Assembly: GCF_040537815.1 (NCBI RefSeq)
Contig: NZ_JBEWSZ010000002.1
Span: 854,760-918,759 of the forward strand
Reading direction: 5' to 3'
Origin: Mesorhizobium shangrilense
GTDB lineage: Bacteria; Pseudomonadota; Alphaproteobacteria; Rhizobiales; Rhizobiaceae
Length of the DNA stretch: 64,000 bases
The translations under genes and the position numbers were made by a program. The notes under the pieces are model-generated. The model saw nothing but the letters and a program-made list of their open reading frames with translations. It made no database searches and was not told where the DNA came from. Shown here one piece after another: positions 44,773 to 52,866 of the stretch (position 1 is its first letter; each line of letters opens with the position of its first letter).

Positions 44773-44976
44773 AAACTTCGCGCCGAGCAGGGTTGGTCGG
44801 ACACCAGCCGCGTGGCGTTCGAACAGCACCGTTCCAAGCGAGTGCTCAAGGCTACGGACACGCCGGCTCAGAGCGGAATGATGGATTCCCATGCGTCGAG
44901 AGGCGCCGAGGAAACTGCCTTCCTCGGCGACGATGAGTGCGCAATCCAGCGTAATAAGTTGGACGCGTCGCCGCAT
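44581..44976 (-). pseudogene. LysR family regulator, C-terminally truncated
   Basis: N-terminal 131 residues of a LysR protein. The winged helix-turn-helix has VAEEGSFLGASRRMGIHHSALSRRVRSLEHSLGTVLFER and is followed by the linker helix (FLGNLRRVLAELDGTL) and the start of the effector domain. The frame stops at 44581, where the DNA changes into the DUF2274 gene on the other strand; about 170 residues are missing. The 49-bp segment 44882-44930 is repeated at 7358-7406. A truncated DNA-binding half could interfere with other regulators but is more likely inert. Confidence 0.85.
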
Positions 44977-45096
44977 TGCGCTTCCTAAGCTCTGGAGACG
45001 ATCTTAGTCCACCGGCTCACGGTTCGAGCGACGAGGCGCCTCTCCACCTGGTGAAATTCCATGGGCGCTCATCCTTCTGTGACCGGTTTGCAAGCT

Positions 45097-45705
45097 TCAA
45101 CTGTCGCCTGCGCCCGCCTGCACGCTCGCCTTGCGCATTTCGTGCAATCTAGCGAGTGTCCGCGCATCAAAGCTCGCGGTCACGGCAACCGTCTCTTCCC
45201 CGCCGACAATCCGAGGCACGCCGAGCGGCTTTACCATGAAGTGCAGTTGCACAAGCCGCAGGAGCCAGAGCGGGTTCATCTCGATGATTATCGTGTCGAT
45301 CCCTCTGGCAAGACCCCACTCGACGATACCGGCAAGGAGAACGTTGGCGACCGGGCTGAGCATTCTGCCGCGCTCACGATGGCCTGCCGCGACGCAGTAC
45401 CGTGTCCACTCCCAGACATTCGGACCGACCGGCGGCTCAACTTCGCAGAGATCCGACAGGATTTCAGTGAGGAGATGCGGCCTTGTCGATGGAAGCATCC
45501 GTTGGTAGCCAATGACACGGCCGTCCGCGATAAACAGCATGTGGACGGCGTGTTCGTCATCGAAGTGGTCCGTCTCGCGACGGTCCTCACGCGCAAGTTC
45601 GGTCCAGTTCCTTTCTTCGACAAAAACCTTATGGCGGAGTTGAAAGGCTTCATCCAACTCCGCGCGATAGAGGTCAATATTGTCTTTTGTCACAATGTGC
45701 AGCAT
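45097..45705 (-). CDS. Acyl-homoserine-lactone synthase (LuxI/TraI family)
   Basis: Protein of 202 residues with the invariant LuxI residues in place: Arg 24 and Phe 28 in RHKVFVEE, Trp 34, acidic residues 46/49 in DHFDD, Arg 69 in GYQRM, and Glu 99 and Arg 102 in WEWTRY. It makes an N-acyl-homoserine lactone from S-adenosylmethionine and an acyl-ACP. The luxR-type gene lies upstream on the same strand. Location beside trbI/DUF2274 sequences suggests control of conjugative transfer, as TraI does in rhizobial elements, but the trb genes next to it are only remnants. Confidence 0.95.
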   Translation of the reverse strand: MLHIVTKDNIDLYRAELDEAFQLRHKVFVEERNWTELAREDRRETDHFDDEHAVHMLFIADGRVIGYQRMLPSTRPHLLTEILSDLCEVEPPVGPNVWEWTRYCVAAGHRERGRMLSPVANVLLAGIVEWGLARGIDTIIIEMNPLWLLRLVQLHFMVKPLGVPRIVGGEETVAVTASFDARTLARLHEMRKASVQAGAGDS

Positions 45706-45762
45706 CGGTTGTTCTCCATATTCGAGGCCAACCGAGTTTGAAGCTGCTAATAGCGTTTCGGC

Positions 45763-45779
45763 ATCACGTGATCCCGTGA
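45763..45779. promoter_or_regulatory. Candidate lux-type box between luxR and luxI
   Basis: TCACG-TGATCC-CGTGA at 45764-45779 is an inverted repeat with 5-bp arms; a perfect 10-bp palindrome ATCACGTGAT overlaps it at 45763-45772. It lies about 60 bp upstream of the luxI start, a usual distance for a LuxR-type activator site. The match to known tra boxes was not tested. Confidence 0.45.
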
Positions 45780-45784
45780 GATTC

Positions 45785-46474
45785 TCAGCTGATCAGGCCT
45801 AGTCGGAAGGCCTCAGCGACCGCGTGAATGGTGCTCGATACACCCAACCTGTCACGCACCGCGCGCAGATGGGTATCGGCTGTGTTGCTGCTGATGTTCA
45901 GGCGCGCAGCGATCTCGTCGAGGGTGAGGCCTTCTGCCGCCCAGCGAAGCACATCACGCTGCCTTGGTGAGAGGTGGACAGACTTGCGATGGCGCACGCC
46001 TCCAATGAGAGCAGACGCGCAACCGAAAGCGTAGGCCATAATGAGTTGGAGGGCCAACCTATCACACGGATCGGGGTTCAGTTTCTCACCGGCGATCGAA
46101 AAGCCAACCGGATGTCGTTCGATGGTCGAGAACGCTATTGTGAACCCCTCATCCAGGCGAAACTCCTTTGCCTCATCCATGATGCGGCGACCTAACGGGC
46201 AGACCTTGCATAGATCGCCGACCTCGCGCCAGTGAAACGGCGAGCTGGCCTGTCTCACAAGCCGGATCGTCGGATCGCTGGAGAGATAGCCGCTCGAGAA
46301 GTAGCGTTTTGTCCATTCCTCAGGCCAAGAGGCCAGTACCACGTGTGATAGCTGTTCACGGTGAGATGCGCAGAGTGGCGGAATTGCACCAGCAAGAAAG
46401 TTCGTGGCACCAAATCGTCCAACATAGGCCAGCAATAAATTGCAGATCCTCTCCGTATTGCTACATTCCCGCAT
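45785..46474 (-). CDS. LuxR family autoinducer-binding regulator (TraR-like)
   Basis: From ATG 46474 the protein has 229 residues, the normal length of TraR-like proteins; the frame is open further upstream but without family sequence. The N-terminal autoinducer-binding domain has WPEEWTKRYFSSGYLSSDPTIRL with the conserved Trp, Tyr and Asp. The C-terminal GerE-type helix-turn-helix has SPRQRDVLRWAAEGLTLDEIA and NTADTHLRAVRDRLG. It would bind the lactone made by the LuxI protein encoded 80 bp downstream and activate target promoters. Confidence 0.92.
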   Translation of the reverse strand: MRECSNTERICNLLLAYVGRFGATNFLAGAIPPLCASHREQLSHVVLASWPEEWTKRYFSSGYLSSDPTIRLVRQASSPFHWREVGDLCKVCPLGRRIMDEAKEFRLDEGFTIAFSTIERHPVGFSIAGEKLNPDPCDRLALQLIMAYAFGCASALIGGVRHRKSVHLSPRQRDVLRWAAEGLTLDEIAARLNISSNTADTHLRAVRDRLGVSSTIHAVAEAFRLGLIS

Positions 46475-46803
46475 CTCATCGATGATTACGCAAGTTTCGC
46501 CCAATCTCCGGCGCCAATTGCCCGAGACTATTTCTGAACTTACTGAATGGGCTCTCTTTATCACTGCTTTGCACACCAGGCGGCGATGAGGTTCCGCAGA
46601 AAGGACGATTCTGGTGAAACCGATGGCGCCGGAATGGCGCGGGCAACATTGATCCAAGCCCCCGCCCGTCAGAAGAAGTTCAGGTCCGGCTTTTTTGGGC
46701 GTCACGCCCGAACGCCTGTCCGCTCCGAGCGCCCTTTAACTCGACGGCAACCTGCGTTTCATCGTTCTGGATGCGCAGGGCAAGGACCCGTGCCCATCTT
46801 GTG

Positions 46804-47583
46804 TCATCCATCCGCGGTCGGCGTGGCAGCGTCCAGTTCCCTGTTTCGGTCACGTTTGGCCTGTGCCTCCAGACCCAGAATGAGGGTCTCGATCAGGAAG
46901 TTGTAACCGTCCTCAAGCGGGGCGACATTTCCACTTTTCCAGCGCATCACGAACGACCGATTGTACATCTGTGAGAGGTGTCGCTTGACCAACGGAAAAC
47001 GCGCTGCGTCAAGCGCATTGAGACCTGCGTCGAAGGTTTGGACCCATTCCGAGCCTTCGGTAGCGCCATCCGCGGCCAGTTCCATGGTGATATAGCCTTC
47101 CAGCGCACCGACTACAGAGTTGAAGGCATCTATCAGAGCCTGGTCTTCAAATCCGGCTTCGGTTAGCGCAGTCAGGATGATCTCGACCCAAGGTGCATTC
47201 GGCGCGCCGTTTGAGCGGATATGCGGGCCGAGTAGGGGCGCGGCACGAGGGTGCTCGTGAACGCGCGCGCGAAAGCGCCGGAAGAGAAGTCGGATCGTCT
47301 CGCGCCAGTCGTCTGGAAGGTCCGCGGGCGTCATCAGGCTGGCGATGAGCGCGCCAGAGATTTCGGCGAGCAGGTCGGACTTGGCGCCACCGATATGCCA
47401 GTAGAGAGCGGCCGGATAGACATTGAGGCGGCGGGCGAGGGCACGGACTGAAAAACCCACCAGCCCTTCGTCGTCGATCAGGGCGATGGCCGCCTCGACA
47501 ACGCGCTCCCGGGTCAAGCCGATGGCGCCGGCTCGACCGACGGAGCGTTTTTCCGGCGCTGTTTTTTTGGTCAAAGCGGCCAT
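46804..47583 (-). CDS. TetR family transcriptional regulator
   Basis: Protein of 259 residues. The N-terminal helix-turn-helix is in RERVVEAAIALIDDEGLVGFSVRALARRLNVYPAALYWHIGG, close to the TetR/AcrR class with a TetR_C-type ligand domain (WRETIRLLFRRFRARV ... NSVVGALEGYITME). It follows the aminotransferase gene by 9 bp in the same direction, so the two form an operon. A perfect 7-bp-arm palindrome in the divergent promoter at 48898-48918 is the probable operator for this protein. Confidence 0.9.
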   Translation of the reverse strand: MAALTKKTAPEKRSVGRAGAIGLTRERVVEAAIALIDDEGLVGFSVRALARRLNVYPAALYWHIGGAKSDLLAEISGALIASLMTPADLPDDWRETIRLLFRRFRARVHEHPRAAPLLGPHIRSNGAPNAPWVEIILTALTEAGFEDQALIDAFNSVVGALEGYITMELAADGATEGSEWVQTFDAGLNALDAARFPLVKRHLSQMYNRSFVMRWKSGNVAPLEDGYNFLIETLILGLEAQAKRDRNRELDAATPTADG

Positions 47584-47592
47584 CGGTCGACG

Positions 47593-48708
47593 CTAGGCCA
47601 TGCCGAGCGCGCGCCCGAGTTCCCATACAAATCGTTCATTGTCCCCAGCTGTTCCGATGCTAACCCTGAGAAAGTTGGTATAGCTGGCCTCAGTCCATGG
47701 TTTGACGATTATGCCCTTTTGAAGCAAGGCGCTAGCCACGGGCGCCGCTTCGGTTGCTACGTCAATGAACAGGAAGTTCGTCTGCGACGGGACAACGCGG
47801 ACACCCAGCTCGCGCAGGCGGTCGGCAAGAATGGCACGGTCGCGCCGTATCTTCGCGCTGGCCTCACGCGTCCAGCCGTCATCCTGAAGCGCGGCGACGG
47901 CGGCCAACTGTGCGGCGGCATTGATGTTGAACGTGGTCAGGCACGCGCGCATAGCCTGGGCGATGCTGTCGTCCGACGAGATGCCGTAGCCTACGCGCAA
48001 GCCGGCCAGACCATAGGCCTTGGAGAAGGTGCGCAGCACGACCCAAGACAGAGCCAGACGCTGGGTCAGTACCTTCAGCCCATCGGGATAGCCTGGGTCG
48101 ATCAATTCGAAATAGGCCTCGTCCAGTACGAACAGTGTCGCGGGCTGCACCGCGTCCAACAGCCGGTTGAGTTCGGGCAACGACAGGGCCTTTCCGGCGG
48201 GATTCGAGGGCGAGGAGATGAAGACGATCTTCGGCCTGCGCGCGAGTTCGCGCACCAACGCATCGACGTCATAGTCGAATGCCGTGGTCATCGGCACCTT
48301 GATCACGTGGGCACCGGCCGCCATGGGCTCGATCTCATGCAGGCCGAAGCAGGGAGAAATGGTCAGGACGGTATCATCCTTTTGCAGATAGGCGCGGCAG
48401 AGTGCGGCGATCAGTTCCTCCGATCCATTGCCGCAGACGATCCGATCGGTGGCAGTACCAAGCTTATCCGAAAGCGCCTGCCGCAGTGCGCCGGAAGCTG
48501 AGTCGCTATAGCGGGATGGCACGAGTGACCGCAGTGCCGTAGCCACGGCCGGCGATGCGCCATAGGGATTTTCGTTGCTCGCCAAAGCCGCGATGTCCTG
48601 TCGTCCGCTGACCTGCTGTGCGGTCGAGGCCGAGATACCCGCATTGTAGATGGGAAGTGCTGTGACTTCCTGGCGCGGGCTGAGGGCGTTCTCCTGAACT
48701 GACTGCAT
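47593..48708 (-). CDS. HisC-like PLP-dependent aminotransferase
   Basis: Protein of 371 residues from ATG 48708, preceded by AAAGG; the frame extends upstream. Fold-type I aminotransferase of the histidinol-phosphate group: N-terminal LASNENPYGASP, CGNGSEELI, ISSPSNPAGKAL, VLDEAYFEL and the PLP lysine in RTFSKAYGLAGLRVGY. It is annotated HisC by family, but location beside a peptide importer and hydrolases suggests that it acts on an imported amino acid, not in histidine synthesis. It diverges from the importer operon. Confidence 0.88.
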   Translation of the reverse strand: MQSVQENALSPRQEVTALPIYNAGISASTAQQVSGRQDIAALASNENPYGASPAVATALRSLVPSRYSDSASGALRQALSDKLGTATDRIVCGNGSEELIAALCRAYLQKDDTVLTISPCFGLHEIEPMAAGAHVIKVPMTTAFDYDVDALVRELARRPKIVFISSPSNPAGKALSLPELNRLLDAVQPATLFVLDEAYFELIDPGYPDGLKVLTQRLALSWVVLRTFSKAYGLAGLRVGYGISSDDSIAQAMRACLTTFNINAAAQLAAVAALQDDGWTREASAKIRRDRAILADRLRELGVRVVPSQTNFLFIDVATEAAPVASALLQKGIIVKPWTEASYTNFLRVSIGTAGDNERFVWELGRALGMA

Positions 48709-49022
48709 GTTCCAACCTTTCATGGGTGCAATTTTTGTTGCGTTTTCGAATGCTTTCGGCGTCTGCCGCGCGTGATCCTGCGGCCCAATGCGCGCTCCAA
48801 TCATGCGCTGCTCATCGTCCGCATAACCCCGCCAACCGACACCTGACACGAACGCAAAAAGCACCATTGACACGGGAAAAGTATATACATAATGTTTTTA
48901 TTGTCCACTGAACAATAACTTAGAAGGGCGGACAAGCGGATCCTCAGTGCCGTCCTTAGGCACAGACGAACTTCGAAGCCGCCCCCGGAGTGAGGAGCTC
49001 CGGCAGCAAGGGAACAGTTCAC
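48709..49022. promoter_or_regulatory. Divergent promoter with TetR-type operator
   Basis: On the plus strand TTGACA (48867-48872) is followed at 15-17 bp by CATAAT/TAATGT, a good sigma-70-like promoter for the importer operon. Directly downstream, at 48898-48918, lies TTATTGT-N7-ACAATAA, a perfect inverted repeat with 7-bp arms. It overlaps the expected transcription start and is a typical place for repression by a TetR protein. The region is AT-rich compared with its surroundings. Confidence 0.65.
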
Positions 49023-50666
49023 ATGATGATGAAAACGATCGCCTTTCGCCCCCGCCGCTGGCTCGCCAGCACTGCCCTGTCAGCGCTGTTCATGGCCACG
49101 GCTCCGGCATTTGCAGTGACGCCGGCCGACACGCTGGTCGAGGGCTTTGCCATCGACGACATCATCACCATGGATCCTGGCGAGGCGTTCGAACTATCCA
49201 CTGCCGAGGTGGATGCGAACATCTATGACCTCTTGGTGCGGTTCGACCTCGCCGACACCTCCAAGGTCAAGGGCGACCTGGCCGAGAGCTGGGCCGTCTC
49301 CGACGACAGGTTGACCTACACGTTCAAGCTGAAACCCAACCTGAAATTCGCCTCCGGCAACCCGATCACCGCGCAAGACGTCGCTTGGTCGTTCGAACGC
49401 CTCATCAAGCTGGACAAGAGCCCCGCCTTCATCATCGGCCAGTTCGGCCTCACCGGCGACAATGTCACGGAGAAGGCCAAGGCCGTTGGCCCCGACACCT
49501 TCGTCTTCACGGTCGACAAGCCCTATGCGCCCAGCTTCGTACTGGATTGCCTGGCGTCGGGGGTGGCCTCCGTAGTGGACAAGAAGCTGGTGCTGGAACA
49601 CGTCAAGCCGGCGACGCCCAGCGACGACTACAAATATGACAATGACTTCGGCAACGACTGGCTGAAGACGCATACGGCTGGCTCGGGTCCATTCCAGCTG
49701 CGGGAATGGCGTGCCAACGAGGCGGTCGTCATGGATCGCAACGACAGCTACTGGGGCGAAAAGGCCAAGCTCACGCGCGTCATCTATCGCCATATGAAGG
49801 AAAGCTCAGCCCAGCGGCTGGCGCTGGAGGCCGGCGACATCGACGTCGCCCGCAACCTCGACCCGAACGATCTCGAATCGGTGGCCAAGAACGGGAACAT
49901 CGCCATCACCAGCGCGCCGAAGGGCACTGTGTACTACATCGGTCTCAACCAGAAGAATGAAAAGCTGGCCAGGCCGGAAGTGAGGCAGGCGTTCAAATAC
50001 CTGATCGACTACGACGCCATCGGCTCGACCTTGATCAAGGGCACTGGCGAGATCCACCAGACCTTCCTGCCGAAGGGCGTGCTGGGCGAGTTGGACGAGA
50101 ACCCTTTCAAGCTCGACGTCGCCAAGGCCAAGGCGCTTCTTGAGAACGCCGGGTTGAAGGATGGGTTCTCCGTGACCATGGACGTGCGCAGCACGCAGCC
50201 GGTGACGGGTATCGCCGAATCCATCCAGCAGACGGCCGGCGAGGCGGGCATCAAGATCGAGATCGTCCCGGGCGACGACAAGCAGACACTGACCAAATAC
50301 CGAGCCCGCAACCATGACATCTATATTGGCCAGTGGGGACAGGATTATTTCGATCCGAACTCCAACGCCCAGACCTTTGCCTCGAACCCCAGCAATTCGG
50401 ATGACAGCAAGAATCAGACGTTGGCCTGGCGCAACGCCTGGGACCTGCCGGAACTGACCAAGGAGACGGAAGCCGCGCTCCTGGAGAAGGATTCCACCAA
50501 GCGCGCCGCGATGTATCGGGATCTTCAGAAGGATGTGCTCGACACCAGCCCGTTCGCCTTCCTCTACCAGCAGATCGAGGTCGCGGGACTACGGAGCATC
50601 GTCAAGGGCCTCAAGCTCGGACCGAGCTTCGACACCAATTTCGTCGGCAATGTCTCGAAGGAATAG
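49023..50666 (+). CDS. Peptide-type ABC transporter substrate-binding protein
   Basis: Protein of 547 residues from ATG 49023 (MMMKTIAF). The signal peptide cleaves after TAPAFA near residue 31. The SBP_bac_5 (DppA/OppA) fold is shown by DLAESWAVSDDRLTYTFKL, ANPITAQDVAWSFERL-type region, GTGPF-like GSGPFQLREW and LRYGD-like NVAPKGTVYYIGLN stretches. It binds a peptide or related amide compound in the periplasm. It is the first gene of the five-gene importer operon. Confidence 0.92.
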   Translation: MMMKTIAFRPRRWLASTALSALFMATAPAFAVTPADTLVEGFAIDDIITMDPGEAFELSTAEVDANIYDLLVRFDLADTSKVKGDLAESWAVSDDRLTYTFKLKPNLKFASGNPITAQDVAWSFERLIKLDKSPAFIIGQFGLTGDNVTEKAKAVGPDTFVFTVDKPYAPSFVLDCLASGVASVVDKKLVLEHVKPATPSDDYKYDNDFGNDWLKTHTAGSGPFQLREWRANEAVVMDRNDSYWGEKAKLTRVIYRHMKESSAQRLALEAGDIDVARNLDPNDLESVAKNGNIAITSAPKGTVYYIGLNQKNEKLARPEVRQAFKYLIDYDAIGSTLIKGTGEIHQTFLPKGVLGELDENPFKLDVAKAKALLENAGLKDGFSVTMDVRSTQPVTGIAESIQQTAGEAGIKIEIVPGDDKQTLTKYRARNHDIYIGQWGQDYFDPNSNAQTFASNPSNSDDSKNQTLAWRNAWDLPELTKETEAALLEKDSTKRAAMYRDLQKDVLDTSPFAFLYQQIEVAGLRSIVKGLKLGPSFDTNFVGNVSKE

Positions 50667-50669
50667 CTG

Positions 50670-51752
50670 GTGGAACCACATCACCCAAGTGTCACTGAAG
50701 CGCAGGCAGTGGCGGACCGAGGTGCAGGCTGGGCCGCTGCGTTTTTTGCATCCGTCGCCCGTTTCCTTGTCATCGCAATCACGACCTATCTGGGCCTCCT
50801 AGTGGTGACTTTCTTCATAGGCAGGGTGATCCCCATCGATCCTGTTCTGGCGGTGCTCGGCGACCGCGCACCAGCAAGCGTCGTCGAGCGCACCCGGCGC
50901 GAGATGGGCCTGGACCTGCCATTGATCGAGCAGTTCTACATCTACCTCAAGGGCACGCTAGCCGGCGATTTCGGCAGGTCCGTGCTGACCACGAACCCGG
51001 TCATGGACGACATACGCCGCTTCTTCCCCGCCACCGTCGAACTGGCGACGCTCGGTACGCTGATCGGTTCGGTTGTCGGCATTCCGCTCGGCGTGCTGGC
51101 TGCGGTCAAACGCGGCAGCGCGGCTGACCAGATCGTGCGTGTCATCGGCCTGATCGGCTATTCGGTGCCAATCTTCTGGCTGGGCCTGCTGTCGCTGGTG
51201 CTGTTCTACGCCAAGCTGCAATGGGCAGCATTCCCCGGCCGCGTCGACATCGCTTACGAATATTCCTTCAGGCCTGTTACAGGCTTCTTCCTGCTGGACT
51301 CTGCCGTGCAAGGGCAGTGGGACGTCTTCCGCGACGTCGTACGTCACATCCTTTTGCCCGCCTCGCTGCTCGGATATCTGTCGATGGCCTATATCAGCCG
51401 CATGACGCGCTCTTTCATGCTGAACGAGCTCGCCCAGGAATATATCGTTGCCGCCCGCGCCAAAGGCGCTTCGGAAACGCGCATCATCTGGGGCCATGCG
51501 CTGCGCAACGCGGCGGTGCCGATGGTGACGGTAATAGCACTTTCCTACGCCGGATTGCTGGAGGGCTCCGTACTGACGGAGACGGTGTTCTCATGGCCGG
51601 GCATCGGCCTCTACATTACCAACTCGCTGCAGAACGCGGACATGAATGCGGTACTCGGCGGCACAGTCGTCATCGGTTCGGTATTCATCGCCATCAACCT
51701 GTTTGCCGACTTGCTCTACCGGCTGCTCGATCCGAGGACGAAAGCGCAATGA
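50670..51752 (+). CDS. Peptide-type ABC transporter permease (DppB-like)
   Basis: Protein of 360 residues with six hydrophobic helices. It has the DppB-type features: ITTYLGLLVVTFFIGRVIPIDP in the first helix, RREMGLDLPLIEQFYIYLKGTLAGDFG, and the EAA loop EYIVAARAKGASETRIIWGHALRNA. The start is GTG 50670, 3 bp after the binding protein stop, with no ATG in a sensible place nearby. It forms the membrane pore with the DppC-like protein. Confidence 0.9.
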   Translation: MEPHHPSVTEAQAVADRGAGWAAAFFASVARFLVIAITTYLGLLVVTFFIGRVIPIDPVLAVLGDRAPASVVERTRREMGLDLPLIEQFYIYLKGTLAGDFGRSVLTTNPVMDDIRRFFPATVELATLGTLIGSVVGIPLGVLAAVKRGSAADQIVRVIGLIGYSVPIFWLGLLSLVLFYAKLQWAAFPGRVDIAYEYSFRPVTGFFLLDSAVQGQWDVFRDVVRHILLPASLLGYLSMAYISRMTRSFMLNELAQEYIVAARAKGASETRIIWGHALRNAAVPMVTVIALSYAGLLEGSVLTETVFSWPGIGLYITNSLQNADMNAVLGGTVVIGSVFIAINLFADLLYRLLDPRTKAQ

Positions 51753-51939
51753 GCTGGCTCATCGCCTGTCTTTCTCCGCACCCATTCCCACAAGGAAGAG
51801 AGCGACGATTGCCGCGCCGGTCCTGCCGTAATCGCCGAAGCCTGATGCAAGGCGCCGGTCACCAGACAGTCGTCATCCCTCTCCCGGTCAGAGGCGAGGC
51901 TGCAGCACTCTTTCACACCAGTCTTCGGAACAATCGACC
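51753..51939. repeat. 187-bp spacer inside the importer operon, repeat-like
   Basis: An unusually long gap between two permease genes that are normally close. It contains CACCCATTCCCACAAGGAAG and CATCCCTCTCCCGGTCAGAG, similar to the C-rich/AGGGAG intergenic repeat elements common in Mesorhizobium genomes. No reading frame of note. It could be a dispersed repeat that inserted without breaking a gene; the repeat family was not confirmed. Confidence 0.4.
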
Positions 51940-52866
51940 ATGAGCGCGGTAGAACAATCGACGATATTCCATCGTGAATGGCTGCTATCGGAGCGGCCGG
52001 CCTCACGATGGCAAGCCAGGCTCGGTCGCGCCTATCTGATGTGGCGGCGCTTGCTGGCCAACAAGCTGGCGACGGTGGGTCTTCTCATCATCGTGGCCCT
52101 CTTGTTCGTCTCGGCCTTCGCCGACCAGCTCGCGACATTTTCGCCGGTGATTGGTGACTTGAAGAATGCACGGCTTTTGCCGCCGTCGTCCCAGCACTGG
52201 TTCGGCACGGACGATCTCGGCCGCGACATCTATTCGCGCATCATCTACGGTTCCCGCTGGACGCTCTATGTGGTGGTGCTCGTCGCCGTCATTGCCGCAC
52301 CGATCGGCCTGCTGGTCGGCACTGTCGCCGGTTATGCCGGCGGCTGGACCGATGCGATCCTGATGCGCATCACCGACATCTTCCTTGCCTTCCCCCAGTT
52401 GATCCTGGCGCTGGCCTTCGTCGCCGCCCTTGGCCCCGGCATCGAGAACTCGGTGCTCGCCATCGCCATCACATCCTGGCCGCCCTATGCCCGCATCGCG
52501 CGGGCCGAGACGCTGACGGTGCGCAATTCCGATTACATCAAGGCGGTGCAACTGATGGGGGCATCGCCGTTCCGCATCGTGCTGCGCCACATCATGCCGA
52601 TCTGCACGTCATCGCTGATCATCAGGGTGACGCTCGACATGGCCGGCATCATCCTGACCGCCGCTGGTCTGGGCTTCATCGGGTTGGGGGCGCAGCCGCC
52701 ATTGCCGGAATGGGGCGCGATGATCGCCTCTGGCCGCCGTTTCATCCTCGACCAGTGGTGGGTGGCGGCCGCGCCAGGCCTGGCCATCCTCATCGTCAGT
52801 CTCGGCTTCAACCTGCTGGGCGATGGGCTGCGCGACGCGTTCGATCCGCGCAGCGCCGACCAATGA
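51940..52866 (+). CDS. Peptide-type ABC transporter permease (DppC-like)
   Basis: Protein of 308 residues with an N-terminal cytoplasmic segment (WRRLLANKLATVG), six helices and the DppC landmark GTDDLGRDIYSRIIYGSRW, followed by an EAA loop DYIKAVQLMGASPFRIVLRHI and the C-terminal NLLGDGLRDAFDPR. It partners with the DppB-like protein. Its stop overlaps the first ATPase gene by 4 bp. Confidence 0.93.
   Translation: MSAVEQSTIFHREWLLSERPASRWQARLGRAYLMWRRLLANKLATVGLLIIVALLFVSAFADQLATFSPVIGDLKNARLLPPSSQHWFGTDDLGRDIYSRIIYGSRWTLYVVVLVAVIAAPIGLLVGTVAGYAGGWTDAILMRITDIFLAFPQLILALAFVAALGPGIENSVLAIAITSWPPYARIARAETLTVRNSDYIKAVQLMGASPFRIVLRHIMPICTSSLIIRVTLDMAGIILTAAGLGFIGLGAQPPLPEWGAMIASGRRFILDQWWVAAAPGLAILIVSLGFNLLGDGLRDAFDPRSADQ

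Noticed and set aside
48990..49022. Upstream extension of the peptide-binding protein
   Set aside because: The extra N-terminal residues precede the signal peptide and would block export; ATG 49023 gives a clean signal peptide.
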